Notes: generated from the letters alone by a model not told the origin. Numbered from the stretch's first letter, positions 21,427 through 32,883 are shown. The stretch is DNA of 64,000 nt from Holothuria scabra (GCA_037179385.1 CM074193.1:45041082-45105081); one strand, 5' to 3'. Made by a program: numbers and translations.

Positions 21427-21647
21427 GACCGTGTGTTTGGTCTCGCACTGGCCTCTCACGCGGAAGGGTTCGATTCCCAGGTCGAGTCGTAACAAAGAAA
21501 TGGAAGCCACTACCGTTGTGCGTGATGTCCGCAAAAGCAACGGAGAACAGGAAAACAACCACAACTGAAAATGGGGCCTTGGCTGGCTCGACTTGAACCA
21601 ATATTAGAAACTGGGCCATAAAACTCCATCTAAGTAACTAACTAACT
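21427..21647 (+). mobile_element. tRNA-derived SINE, full copy with 12-bp target duplication
   Basis: The head is tRNA-like: an A-box-like TGGTCTCGCACTGG, then a canonical B box GGGTTCGATTCCC about 30 bases later, as needed for RNA polymerase III. A tRNA-unrelated body follows with CACAACTGAAAA, GGCTGGCTCGACTTG and AACTGGGCC, ending in a (TAAC)n-type tail. It is flanked by the perfect direct repeat TCCCTCAAGCTG at 21415-21426 and 21648-21659, proof of retroposition. At least four relatives are in the window (19545, 22619, 43376 minus, 45355 minus). It would depend on a LINE in trans for mobility. Confidence 0.92.
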
Positions 21648-21659
21648 TCCCTCAAGCTG

Positions 21660-22618
21660 TTAGCAGCTCCCACAGTCATAAAAAATTTCACTGTTATCTG
21701 TTACTGATGGCACTTTTTCGGAGTTTTCAAACCCACAAAACCGGAGGAATTAAGGTGCCGAAATACTCGTACGAAGTACTGAGCTCGAGTGAAGTTTGCT
21801 TACTAAAATGACTGACATACCGCTCCTTGGCGTACTACACATTTTAATACGTGTTTGGGTGTCGGTGGTCCATCACGGGATCACCCTGATATATTAAGCT
21901 CTAATGACGTCACACACAATTTTGAATTTTAGCCCTTATGGAAATGTACTTCGGAAACAAGAATGGGTAAATTATCCTGTACACTTCCAGTTCAACGGTT
22001 ACGAAAACTATAAACTTACCATACTAACTTCGCAAGTTATAGTTTAACAACTTCGGGAGAAATTATCTGCCAAAAGGTCACAAAAATCATAGCGAGATTT
22101 TACGTCGCCCTTTTGAACGTTTTACGAATGGTTACAAATTTGTCCCGGCACTCACCCTCAAAGTTGCACAACAAACACCAAATGCTTATTTGGTCACGAA
22201 ATAAAATTTCCCACGTAGTTTCGTTGATAAATCGTTCCAATTTCATAAAGTCGGTCAAAACCGCATTTTTATGGGCGGACATATACGTATGTAAGTTATG
22301 TGAAAGGCTAATGCATCGATGAGCAGAACAAACACTGTCTGATGCGTAGCATTTTTAGTGAAGATTTTTCTTATTTTTCTTTTCAAATGCCGAAAAATAC
22401 ACGTAACACTATGAATAAGAATTATTGACATTTTTACGGGTTCCCGTATTCGCTTTGCGTAGACTAGATTGAGTAAAAACTCCAGCATGGATTTCACTGG
22501 GAGTGCTAAGGGTGTAAAGACCTCGCAGTGTCGGTCACAAATGCGAGATTGGTTAATCACCTGCGTTACGAAAATAACCAAAGTTAAATTTTGAAAAGTT
22601 TCCGAAAGAAATAATTAA
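21660..22618. other. No gene recognised
   Basis: The frames at 22100-22322 and 22255-22581 overlap on opposite strands and lack domains. No repeat match was noticed elsewhere in the window. Confidence 0.45.
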
Positions 22619-22845
22619 ATAACGGCTTGACTCACTGCATAGTCAGGTAGTTAGCACATCCGACTTTTATCCGGAAGAACGGTATGCGGTCATAGTTCTG
22701 GAAATCAACTCTTACGCCGGGTCATAACGAAGGCTTTAAATGGAACCGACTGCCTTTGTGCTTGGTGATCAGCATATGCAATGGACTGATGGAGTAGTAA
22801 AACAAGCCAATGAGCCACAACTGAAAAATGGTCATGGCAGCATTT
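22619..22845 (+). mobile_element. tRNA-derived SINE, older copy
   Basis: The head CTCACTGCATAGTCAGGTAG and TCCGACTTTTATCCGGAAGAA looks like a tRNA D-arm and anticodon region, but the B box is eroded. The body (GCAATGGACTGATGGAGTAG, CCAATGAGCCACAACTG, AAAATGGTCATGGC) matches the family. Target duplications are not readable. Confidence 0.75.
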
Positions 22846-24868
22846 TATAGGAGTAAGAGAATCCTACATCAGGAGGATCCCCATGGAGGGTCCCTCGAAG
22901 ATGTCACCTCACCGGCCGAGCCGAAACGCCCGCCAGAGAGTAGTGCGCAAAACATGCCTTGCGCAATGTGGGATGGATGATGGAGGGTATTGTACAATCA
23001 AAACAGATCGAACGATGAAGTCGGGATATTGAATATGGGGAATGAATACGTTTGTAGCTGATTTAGCGAATTATAAAGGGAAATTCAGTTGGGTGACGCT
23101 AATGGGATGACGTGGATGCGGACCTTACCAAAAATTAAGAAACGCATCTAGGCAAAAGTTAACGTTATGTCGCGTTCAGTACAACGAAGTGATAACGGCG
23201 GTGGTCTTTTTGTAAAATCTTTATCTAGGAAGTAATGCGACCCCTTATAGTTGTTGTAGCATTACGGAGATCTTGCGTAGCCAGAGACAGAAAAAAGATG
23301 GCGAGTTTCGTTCGATTTAATGATGATTTATTCGTTGATTAAGTTCCAAAAACAATTATCTCTAAATTATTCGGCCGGCCTAATATTAATCAAATATTTA
23401 CAAGTGACTCAAATACTCCTCCGTCTGAAGTCTGATGCACGCTAGCTAGCGGGCTCGGTCTTGGAAACCTCGTGCGAGATCCGAACACCTACAGTCCCCT
23501 GATTGGTCAAACGTTATGACGCACCAATGTAAATAAGTGTGCTGATCTAAATGACCACTGAATGAGGAGGCTGCAAAAGGTGAAATTGGCCACACCTTGA
23601 AAACATGGGTTACAGCGTGAACGTGGAACTAAGGCGATGTTATATGTCACGTTCACCGGTAACACGTGACGGGAAACAGGAAGGGCCCTGGGAATCTAGA
23701 TCAAAAGGAAGGGAGAGTTGCTCGTAAACAAGAAGACGGCGTCTGCTAAAGGTCATGGAGAGTGCACCATACTACATAACATTAGTTTTAAACGGACAAT
23801 GTTTAGTGAGTATCCCCCACTCAATCACTCCCTCCCAAACTTAAAGTAACATGTTTCCACAAAATACAACTCCTTAACGATTTCTTTAATATTTATCGAC
23901 TGGTCTACTGAACGATATAAAAACAGGAAGACGAAACCACCTTCCCAGAGGGGTAAATGAATCGCGAACGAGGACGTCAGAGGCCCTGTTAAATTTTAAA
24001 ATACTTTGTATAGTCTGTAAGAAAAAAGAGCATGACGGCGATATTCAGTGTAGACTGTGCCAGTCTTCTGTAATTGAGCCTTTCCTCGGATTTCGCACGT
24101 TCTTAATCTCCCATGAAACTTGTTAGATACCTGTTACGTCTTTCAATGTACGAAAAAGGTTAGGTGCATTTCAAAGGAGATGAAAGTATTTCTCTAGTCA
24201 AAAGTTACCGTTCCTCAAAGTTTCAAATATACAGTAAACACCTACTTGCGTAAAGTAAAATGTAAACCAAACAGAAAAAATACTTTCGTCTTTTTTTAAA
24301 ATATAATCTCACCTAACTCGAGCCAGCACAAACAAAAATCACAAAATAAAGACCAATGACAACGTTAAGGAAACCAACGAACCATAGCATACGCCAACAC
24401 TAAAATGTTCGATCCTACACTAGATTTGCAAAGGTTTCGTCTGCAAGATAGGTATTCCCTTACGGAAACCCCAAAATATCAGAATATTGGATTAAAATGG
24501 CACTTTGAGTTTCATGTATAAACGGGACATCAAAGCCTTTTAGAATCTCAGTTAAGCCGTACAGCTTATGAGATACATGTCATTCTAAGCTGATGTTTTG
24601 TTAATTACCATTAGCACGCTTAAATCAGTTGCAAATATGTGCATTTTGGTTATTGCTAATTTTATGGTCGCGTATATATTTTGGTGCCCCGGGTAAAATA
24701 TTTACACGAGGAACTCGAGACTTTTCAAAACTTACACATGTTTATATCATTTACTCTTAGTTCTAAATCCAGACACAACACAGACAATGACAAGGTAAAT
24801 TGTAGCAACACATAATTGTTTGCCAAACATATTTCAGTTTGTAGTAAGCACACAACATGATTCAGCGA
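22846..24868. other. No gene recognised
   Basis: Unique-looking DNA. The segment 23576-23625 repeats 10553-10596 in inverse orientation. A palindromic GCTAGCTAGCGGGC lies near 23440. No open frame of note. Confidence 0.4.
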
Positions 24869-25066
24869 CAGTGGCGTAGCCACGGGGGAGGGGAGTTGAG
24901 AGTTAGAACCCCCCCCCCCCCCGTGACCCAACCTTGCAATGCAAAAACACCTTAAAGTGTGTTTTTTCTCTCTCTATCCTTAGACTTTTCCCATATATAA
25001 GCCCCCCCCCCCCATGACACCAAATACCCAACTACCCCCCATTACACAATCCTGGCTACGCGCCTG
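24869..25066 (+). mobile_element. hAT-type MITE, TGGCGTAGCCA family, perfect 8-bp duplication
   Basis: The 198-bp element has termini CAGTGGCGTAGCCACGG and GGCTACGCGCCTG. It is flanked by TTCAGCGA at 24861-24868 and 25067-25074. An 8-bp duplication and CAG..GGCG termini are diagnostic of hAT-superfamily transposition. The interior is C/G-run rich and non-coding, so mobilisation would need a transposase in trans. Confidence 0.93.
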
Positions 25067-25737
25067 TTCAGCGATAAAGTTTACGATAATTGTGGTATTT
25101 GTTTACACATGAAACCCGTGTACTCTGCTCCAATGTACTTGCTCAGCTAAGCATATTAACTCTTTAACTTTTTAAGAGAAAATGACATAGTGTACTCACA
25201 TTTCAATAATGCAGAATATTAAATCAAGCATATTAAAGCTTTACACACACTTCAAAAAAAAAAAAAAAAAAAAACTCAGTGCCAGTTGATTTTTTATTCA
25301 TGTCAAAGATTCGGTACACGTGAAACATGGTCGTATGTTGTACCATAAGATCCAAGGGCAAAAAGTAAAAATATTTTGTTGTATTTGGTGAGAGGTACAC
25401 ACATTCATCCCACAAAATCGTTTATAAGAAAATATCACAATATAAATGGGACACAAACCGTTGTTACCCTTATTTATGGAATGACTAAAATCCGAAAATA
25501 GTGCAGTCCTTGCGGTAGGTCCATGCCCCATTCTTGTCGTAGACGTTGTTCGTTGTGCCTTGTTCAAGCACTCTTCTTTGCTCCCGTACGTATGGAACGC
25601 AGTTGTATCATTTAATTATCAGGACTTCCATATACCTCGAACTAATTTCACATATCTAAAACTTAAATAGGCGCGGTTTTGGGGGTTGGACCTACATCCA
25701 TATATTAACTGCAAGGTCACCACACATTAAACAGTCT
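25067..25737. other. No gene recognised; poly-A tract
   Basis: An A-run of about 21 bases sits at 25254-25274. Overlapping short minus frames (60 and 89 aa) have no domain. Confidence 0.45.
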
Positions 25738-25862
25738 GAAAAATTTTCGAGATATTCATGTCCGATTTCAATGAAAGTTTCACCACACTGTGCAGATTTG
25801 CTTTCTCTTTCAAATATGAAAAAGAATTGCTTTAACCCCCCTTTCATTTTAGAGAACAATAA
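25738..25862 (+). repeat. Dispersed repeat X, copy 1
   Basis: It matches 32884-32998: GATAT, TCATGTCCGATTT, AATG then ACTTTCAC or AGTTTCACC, ACTGTG.AGATTT, CTTTCA then CATGAAAA, and a CCCCTTT end. Both copies lie next to hairpin modules, so it is probably part of the same composite element. Confidence 0.65.
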
Positions 25863-25920
25863 AAGATTTTGGAAGTAACCTCTCGGTAAATCGCAAAACC
25901 TTGTAACCTTGAATAGCCTA

Positions 25921-26105
25921 TCTTTTTCTAAAGTCCTCCCGACCCTTTGGCAAAGGGCCGTTCGGCGAAACCAAAACTTTCTCTTTTAGCGTTTAGACAG
26001 GAATATCTTCAGTTATGAACAAGCTGTAGGTTTTTTCTAAAAGTCCCCACGACTCTCTGGCGAAGAGCCAAGGGGCGAAAACCAAACGATTACTCGCTGT
26101 AGGTG
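25921..26105 (+). repeat. Hairpin modules D and E (type 1 then type 2)
   Basis: Module D (25926-25975) has the GACCCTTTGGCAAAGGGCCG core and CGAAACCAAAAC tail. Module E (26036-26092) has CGACTCTCTGGCGAAGAGCC and GGGGCGAAAACCAAACG. They are tandem, about 111 bp apart, in the same orientation. Confidence 0.8.
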
Positions 26106-26589
26106 AGGGTTTTAAAGGGTCACCTTTTTTACCTGAGACCCTATGAAATTACACCGAAATATTCCTTTAATAAGTTTTTAGGTGAAAAGAATGGTAGTTT
26201 TTGTGTTCATTTTTGCCGAATAAGAATTTCTCAATATTTTTCAAGGAATTGTAAAAAACAACCCTGATTATGCCTTTAATTTGCAGGAGGAATTTTGTAT
26301 TTATGTTTACCTTTGATATTGAAAAAATGTGTGAATATTAGTTGATATATTAAGCTGAAATCGACAGATCTTTCGTGCCCTGCAGGAGAAACATCCAATC
26401 ATTGATTGCTAGTCAGGTGAGAAAACGGTGGCAATTGAAATATTAAACAATACTGGGAAATATGGCACCTTGAGAAAAGTTTTCTTCATAATATTCAATT
26501 CAATATGAATCACTCATTGACATTTATTTTAAGCAATTAAGTAATTGATGCTGTGAATATAGCACATTAAATTGAAAAAAAAATGCGAA

Positions 26590-26985
26590 TACAGGAGTCT
26601 CATCCCTATAAATAATGGACTAGTCTAAAACAAGTAGGCGTGGTGCCATTTCAACAGTACTTATGTTAGGTCCAACAGAATGTAAGGGTAAAACCCTAAT
26701 TGGTGGTTTAAGGGTATATGGGTTAAACGTCACACTTTTGTAGTTGACTAGCCGACTTTGCTTTTGTAGTTCTTAGAAGATGCAATACCTTTTTCGTTTC
26801 ATGCTAAATGGTTATATCTCTCCCGGTAAATAATGGACTAGTCTAAAATTGATGGGCGTTTTATCATTTCACTATTATATAAACCAAGTAGTAAGCATCG
26901 AAAGCTTCATTGGACTATTGAAAAAATGTTTCAAGAACTTAGTGGTACTGAATTTTAAAGAAGTATGTATCAACGTCGCTCTAAT
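26590..26985 (+). repeat. Two GGACTAGTC blocks
   Basis: AATAATGGACTAGTCTAAAA occurs at 26612 and again at 26829. Each is followed by a GGGCG/AGGCGTGG, ATTTCA and ACTAT-like stretch. The second extends for about 160 bp with homology to the reverse complement of 36262-36416 (CCAAGTAGTAAGCAT, GAAAGCTT, ATTGGA.TATTGAAAA). Confidence 0.65.
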
Positions 26986-27184
26986 GTATTTCTACCACAA
27001 CGGATACTTCCATTGCTTTTTATGCGGTCCTATTTAGAAGCTGCTTCTAGGTATTAATTCACAGCTGACACATTTGTGTGGCTTGCAGTACGCATGTTTT
27101 CGAAACAGTTATCAATTTTTAAACCAATAAGCCTTTGTATAGGAAGTCGGTAATGGTTGATCAGTTGGTTCTCCGGGATTAAAT

Positions 27185-27460
27185 GTTCAAAGTTTCGCTT
27201 CGCCCCTTGGCTCTGCGCCAGAGAGTGGAGAGGACTTTTAGAAAATTTTTGGTCATGCTGAGTTGTCCCTAGGGAACGTAGCTCCTTCGGGAGTATTGTT
27301 TGGTTTTCGCCCCTGGCTCTTTGCCAGAGAGTCGGGGGACTTTTGATAAAGGTTTTATCCCTCAGTAGATGTAATAGTACTCTCGGGACACAGTTTCGAA
27401 TTTGGTATCGCCGAACGGCCCTTTGCCAGAGGGTCGGTCGGGAGAACTTAAGCAAAAGGA
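27185..27460 (-). repeat. Hairpin modules H, G, F (three tandem units)
   Basis: Reading on the minus strand: H (27450-27395, type 1), G (27350-27290, type 2) and F (27247-27190, type 2), spaced about 105 bp. The clearest unit, G, has TCTAAAAGTCCCCCGAC, a CTCTCTGGCAAAGAG hairpin, GGGGCGAAAACCAAAC, then CTCCCGAAGGAG. A TCCCTAGGGA palindrome closes it. The 133-aa minus frame over this region (27054-27455) is just a repeat read-through with SPPTLWQRA-type echoes, not a protein family I know. Confidence 0.85.
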
Positions 27461-27608
27461 AAGTAGGGCCTAACTAACACTGTGACTCCTGTGTCCTGGG
27501 TAGGAAGTTTGACTGCATCCGGTTGTGGAGTTTGTTTCAGCGTGGGAAAATAAGGCTAGCCGTTGCCACAACTACCTCCCTTGTTCCTGTACATTTGCCC
27601 AGTGCTTT

Positions 27609-27646
27609 TTAGTTGCGGTGCCTGCCTCGCAGGCAACCGCAACTAA
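27609..27646. other. Strong 17-bp hairpin with 3-base loop
   Basis: The left arm TTAGTTGCGGTGCCTGC pairs fully with GCAGGC-A-ACCGCAACTAA, leaving only one bulged A and a CTC loop. No second copy was noticed. It could be a transposon remnant, a cruciform-prone site or a small-RNA foldback; the short loop argues against a typical microRNA precursor. Confidence 0.75.
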
Positions 27647-30600
27647 TGCAGTTACTATCGCGAAGTCAATGTCTGAATTTCCGGCACTTTATTTCTATCT
27701 CCTTCTAGCTGCTTTGTGGTATCGAAATACGGTTTAGTGCAATTTGTAGGGATGGTACTTCTCTTTCGTGTTTTTAAGTTTGGTGGAAATATGACTTTCA
27801 TGAGAGTGTAAATTGGGGGTTTTCCAAGTAAAATTCGCAAACGTGGTCTATTTTAGTAACAATCTTGCGGAAAAACCAGGTCCGTGTGTACTCTGGGGAA
27901 AAATATGTTGTTTAATTTAACACAGCGCCATAATTTTGGTTGTTTTTTTTTAATTCATCGAGGTGTTTAGTGAATTTTGAGTATTTATATGAGGATTTCT
28001 TTGTAGAGATTTATTCTTTTCAAGTGACATGGTCGGGGTTGCCGTGGAGTAAAAAGTTTGATAGTTTAGAGGAGTTTTGTTCACTGTTTTTTTCATAAAG
28101 TAAGTTTCTGTTGGAGGGAAAAAATATTGGTAGGTAAATATTACCTGTATGAGTTGGCGAGTATTAATATTTGTCAGTTATATCAAGGTGTCTGGTTATG
28201 GTAAATTTGTTATTTTAAAGTTTAAAATTATGTGGAGGATATAACAATGCCCAAGAAGGGCCGTTTAAAGATTTTTTCGTAGAAAGGAAATGTTGGCAAC
28301 AAAGAAAAAGAAAGTATGGGGGTGAATTTCAAGATAAAAGCTATGAAGGGGAGAAAAATGATGATATCAGAGTTGGGAACAAAGGAAAAAGGCTCTAGTA
28401 GATATGAAAAGAGTCGGAGGTGTGATGATGGGGAAAGTAGGGAACATGACGATCGTGATGTATTATTTATACGTTCCGAAAGATCTACATGTACATTTTA
28501 TTTTTTCGTTGTTGTGGGTGGTAATTGTTTTTTCGGTGTTTGGCATTATTGGTTACAGGGGTAGAAGATAATCATCTTTATTTAAGACAAGTCATTGTAA
28601 GTTCATTATGTACCCCTCCACATATTTACACCACGAGCTGCCATTGCTCAGAAGCTTCACTAAAGAAGAAATCTTAAAAAACCAAATTCAGAGGGAATGT
28701 TCTTGGGGATATTTATACATTTAGGGAGAAGAGCACACCATAAGATGAAGACGTGTTAACATGAACACATAGTTTAATGTAAAGAGAAGTCACGGTAGGG
28801 TTTTAACATGTTCATTCATATCTCGTTTTATATTTGTATGTGACGAGAGCAACCATTTTTTATTACGCTGGGCGGTGATCTGTTTGAGGTATTGGGAAGA
28901 GGTCTGCATGAATGAAGGTTTTGCACAATCATTCAGGGACTGCTTTGGGTCTTCTGTTGGGGGCGAAGCCCTTGAAAACCAACTGATTTGGTCTTTTTAA
29001 AGGCCATGGATAGTTCATCTCTTGTCAAAAATGTCTCGATTTTGAAATGGTTATTTAAAATTTTTGGGGAGCCATATGACAGTTTGGCTTTCATTTTTTT
29101 TTTTACTTGAGGAAGCAAAGACACCCCTTGCCTTCTCCGGGATTTACGTCACTGTAAAACAATTAAAATGATTGCCTTATCATTTTTTTATATTTATGTT
29201 AAACGAACGTAAACATTAAATTTGGACCGTTTGTAGAGGGTTTAGATTGTTGGCTTACACAACGAAGTTTTGAACATGTACAAGAAATTTCGCAATTGTA
29301 AATTTTTAGCCAGGTGGTTCATTTCGCAAAGGGTAAAGTGGCAAGACACTTATTTATAAGTTAGTTATGCTCTTATTTGTTATGTCACTGGATGTGGTGT
29401 TATCAGCGAAACGTTTATTTTTCATAAAGTCCGTTTTTTCTTTGAAAGTGATTTGTTGAGCTATTGCATATTGGTGGTTGGAATGATGAAATTTGTCTTT
29501 TACGGAGTTTTTTACTGGACAGTGCAGTCTTATTCAAAGACCTGGCTTTCTTATTGCTTTTACATATTTTAGGTTATCGTTTGATCAGTTGCGAGTCGTG
29601 GCCATACATAAACTTGCTATATATTTATTTTTATTAGAAAAAGAAATGCACTGAAATTATTTAAAAAAAATTTATATAGTGCAATGGCAACAGTTTTCTT
29701 CCGTAGTAAGAAGTCACCGTCAGAAAGACGACAAGTTCTTGATATGGAAGCGAGACTGTTAAATGATGTGATGACAGACGAATCGCCGCTAATAGTTATA
29801 GACTAGGGACATCGATATTTGGCATTCGGGTTTCATGAAGGGACGTATATGATGTTGCAATTTATCTTTTATGATTTGTAAGTGATTGATTCAATTCTCT
29901 GATTTGTGGAGGTCAACGTTCAAGTGTCTATACATTACTGAACTAAGAAGTTACCGGCGAAAGGTTAGTAGTGACGTATGTGTGCGGGATTAATATAATA
30001 TAAATTGGAGAAACAGTGACAATAGGCCTAAGGCGAGAGTGAAATATCATCATATTAACATTTATGTTGAGAGAATGTAGGTGTAAGTAACGCTGGCGAA
30101 GGAATTTTTACTTTGCTGTTTTATATTTTTTTTATTATATTTCATCAATTGTAAAGATTCTGGTAAATCTGAGATATCGACATTTCTTTTGATTAACTTG
30201 TTGTTATATGATGTTACCTACAACATTTTTTTTTATTAGAAAACCTAAATTTTTCTTAAACAACCAGAATTTTTATATTTATCTTTATAGAAATCGAAAT
30301 TTTTGCCGGATCTTTTCAGTGAAACTGAGATCTTCAATATTTTCCGTAAAACAAGCAAAAGAAATAATTATGACACGATTTTTGCGTTTGATTTTTTGTG
30401 GGTAAATCCTAACGTATTCTCTGTGACTGGGCTTGAGATGTTACGTTAATGTACGAGCAAGTGGGAGGGACGGCAGAAATAAATTTTAGTGATGTAAGAG
30501 TAGATGTCTTATAGTTTTGTGTAAGCTGAGATTAAACTTGGTGCGGAGCGTACAGAACTTTTTAAAAACCATTACTCTTTAGAAATTCTTTATGCTCAAC

Positions 30601-31310
30601 ATTGGAAATTTTTTCCTTTTGTTCATTAACATAAATCCATCTTCAACCAAGTGACTACAATGTTACTGTCATGTACATACAGACCCATTATCGTTTCCAA
30701 CATTACGTCATAACAGTGTACTCCACCTGTATTCACTAAACAGCTAAACAAATGGTATGTTTTTCCTTATTAACTGCACTACTTAAAATACAATTTTGAC
30801 TAACGCCTGTTTGGTCGAATGGTCTGTCTTGAGCCCTTGGCGCTTTACCATCTTTTATCAGAAACCCTCATACTGTACAAGGAGTTAGTTACTAAGGAGC
30901 CGGGACATTAGGGATACCTTATATTGAATGCACAAGCAACAGCTTGTAAGGGACGGTTTGAAAGGTTATCTGATGTGACGTTTTGCTCTTTCTACAGTTC
31001 TAAATCAACTGCTGTATCATCTTTTCCTGATTTACTGTCAACTATGACTTCAAAATGAGAAAACCTCATTACACCGGCAATCGAGTATTTCTTTGGTGTG
31101 TTCCACGTTCCACCTCAACCACATTTCTAAAGTGAATGAACAATGTTCCTGGATTACAAGTGTGGAACTAAACTTAGCTGCTATTGGGCAAAACATAATA
31201 CAAGTATTTTGGAATGGTATTTTTGTCCCCCTAAAATATAAAATCACCTTTAAAGTATACAAGACGACTTGGTTTGTCGGCACCGCAACTCGTCTAGACG
31301 TTCGTCTTGT
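27647..31310. other. AT-rich region without recognised genes
   Basis: Mostly AT-rich. A pair of overlapping lysine-rich frames at 28219-28398 and 28316-28564, and a 63-aa minus frame at 28933-29124, have no recognisable domains. The 30208-30405 and 31050-31329 frames overlap on opposite strands. No terminal repeats or tandem arrays were noticed. A 40-codon ATG frame lies at 29684-29806. Confidence 0.4.
29684..29806 (+). CDS. Possible 40-aa small ORF, function unknown
   Basis: The frame begins MATVFFRSKKSPSERR, continues through LDMEARLLNDVMTDE and ends with a TAG. It is charged, and its base composition is much less AT-rich than the surrounding 28-30 kb. This is why I list it: it could be a coding exon or an element remnant. 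No splice signals, domain or homologue can be recognised. The end (GTTATAGACTAG) resembles the repeat block at 16105-16120, which favours a repeat origin. Confidence is low. Confidence 0.15.
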   Translation: MATVFFRSKKSPSERRQVLDMEARLLNDVMTDESPLIVID

Positions 31311-31620
31311 TAAGTGGTGTTGCCTTTGAGGGCGGTGTTGCCTCCGCGCGTGGGGTGACCTTCAAGCGTGGGTGTGGGATGTTCTTAGTTTTTTGTTGTC
31401 TTGGGGCGGTGGTTGGCGTTGAAGGCGGTTGTGGGTAAATCGACCGGTTGTTTGGGTGTTGGGGTGGGGTTGGTGCGTCTTTTCCGTTTGTGCATGACAA
31501 ACCTTTTTGTTCCATGTTTTGTGTGTGGATGGTTAACGGTTAGCGTTTTGTGTTTTGTCCGGCCGGTTTGAGTTGTCTATTTGTTACAACGTGCCTGTTT
31601 CTATGTACGTTTTAAAGAAA
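31311..31620. other. G/T-rich strand-asymmetric block
   Basis: Plus-strand G+T is strongly favoured for about 300 bp, with runs such as GGGTGTTGGGGTGGGGTTGG (about 31455-31474) that fit a G-quadruplex pattern. The complementary frame (73 aa, 31294-31515 minus) is proline- and threonine-rich purely because of this composition. Confidence 0.6.
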
Positions 31621-31644
31621 CCTAAGTGTGGCTTCTTGTCCGCT

Positions 31645-31838
31645 TATGAAGATATTCTTCGCTACTTATATGCGTCGTTTTCACACTCATCTGTGGTCCA
31701 ATTCCATACCCAAGTGTAAGTATCTGTTCTGTTTATCAAGTCATGGATGGGAGCCATATATGACAGACCAATAATGTAAATGGTCTGAGGGTCGTGAGGT
31801 TGGTCAAATGTTGTCGCTTGCAGTGAACATACCGCTCA
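31645..31838 (+). repeat. U2-like repeat, copy 2
   Basis: AAGTGTAAGTATCTGTTCT at 31712-31730 equals U2 nucleotides 29-46 with one inserted A. The body (GAGCCATATATGACAGACC, then TGGTCTGAGGGTCGTGAGG) then matches the minus strand of 15.6-15.8 kb. Upstream, TTCTTCGCTACTTA and TTTTCACACTCATCTG match the minus strand of 33.05-33.12 kb and not U2, so U2 bases 1-28 are absent here. Confidence 0.7.
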
Positions 31839-31851
31839 CCGTATTTGGGGA

Positions 31852-32005
31852 GCGGTTTAAAGTTTGGTTTCCCCGAACGCTCTTTGCCAGAAAGTCGGGA
31901 TGACTTTAGAAAAAGGACAGTGACTTCCTGTCCTTCAGAAGCTTTGTTTGGTGTCACCCTTACGGCTCTTTGCGAGAGAATCAGGAGGATTTTAGAAAAA
32001 TAATT
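31852..32005 (-). repeat. Hairpin modules J and I
   Basis: On the minus strand J (32005-31942) precedes I (31915-31855). The cores are GATTCTCTCGCAAAGAGCC and GACTTTCTGGCAAAGAGCG. Both keep the TTTCTAAA leader and the ACCAAAC tail. They lie directly downstream of U2-like repeat copy 2. Confidence 0.75.
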
Positions 32006-32883
32006 TTTTGTGTCACTAATTCGTAGAGCGTGGGGTGTATTTGTGTGACATGAACTAAAAATGTATTTTTTAATGATGTTTTAGTATATTTTATTGTGAA
32101 TCGGAATATATAATTATCGCATTGGAGCCTATTTTAATTTTCCGCCATCTTGGTTGACCTTAAAAAGAAAAAAATTGTTACCAAAATATTATTTCAATTT
32201 ATACGTCGTAAAATATGGCCAGATTTTAAAGGGCAGCGATATTTAAATAATTATTTTTCATGATTAATTTCCATATTATTTTTATAAATTATACCGTAAT
32301 TGTTATTTTGTAATTTCCGCCATGTTGGTCAGGTTGGGAACCTGCAAAAACTGTCTGAAGTAATGCTTAAAAATACGTTATAATCACAAAGCAAAGTATT
32401 TAGAATTTTTGATTGAAATGAAGTTTTAAAAGAAGGGTTTAAGGTCACAACAGTATTTGGTATGTTAGAGGGGTGCTTATTTTAAGCACTTTTGGTGAAA
32501 TTTGCATTGAATTCCGATGTGTGGTTCTCAAGATATGAGCAGGTAAAGGTTTCACATTTTTAACAAAAAGTGAACTTGAAGCAAGCACATATGACATCAC
32601 ATCCCCACATTAACGGGCAGTCTTTTGTTTTTCTTTAAACTTTATACTAGATTTTTTCCTCAACAATCCCATATTATTAAAATGTGATTGCATAAGTGGC
32701 ATGAGAATTTTACAAACCTTGCATCCCACACAGGGAGGTCATACTCCTATTTACTTCAAGGTCAACACAACAGTCTGATAAAACAAAGGGCAACAAAGCA
32801 TTCCTTGTCAATGTGAGGAAGTGATATAAGTTCTGCTGCCCTCAAACCCACTTTTGTACACAAATCTACTGACTTCATTTACT
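32006..32883. other. AT-rich, no gene recognised
   Basis: CCGCCAT words recur at about 32141 and 32318 within AT-rich DNA, and a TTTTAAAGGGCAGCG block at 32224 resembles a MITE end. No coding signal. Confidence 0.4.

Noticed and set aside
27395..27455. Histone mRNA 3' stem-loop (AACGGCCCTTT resembles the histone hairpin)
   Set aside because: The loop and 3' arm differ (TTTGCCA with an AGAGGG arm), no histone ORF or purine-rich downstream element is near, and ten other copies behave as a dispersed repeat.
27054..27455. 133-aa minus-strand protein
   Set aside because: It is read-through of three hairpin modules, visible as repeated LWQRA / GENQTILP-like echoes.
28219..28564. Lysine/glutamate-rich overlapping frames as a possible Gag or ORF1
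   Set aside because: Two frames look equally plausible, neither has a recognisable motif, and purine-rich DNA produces such frames by chance.
31294..31515. 73-aa proline/threonine-rich minus-strand protein
   Set aside because: It is explained by the G/T-rich composition of the opposite strand.
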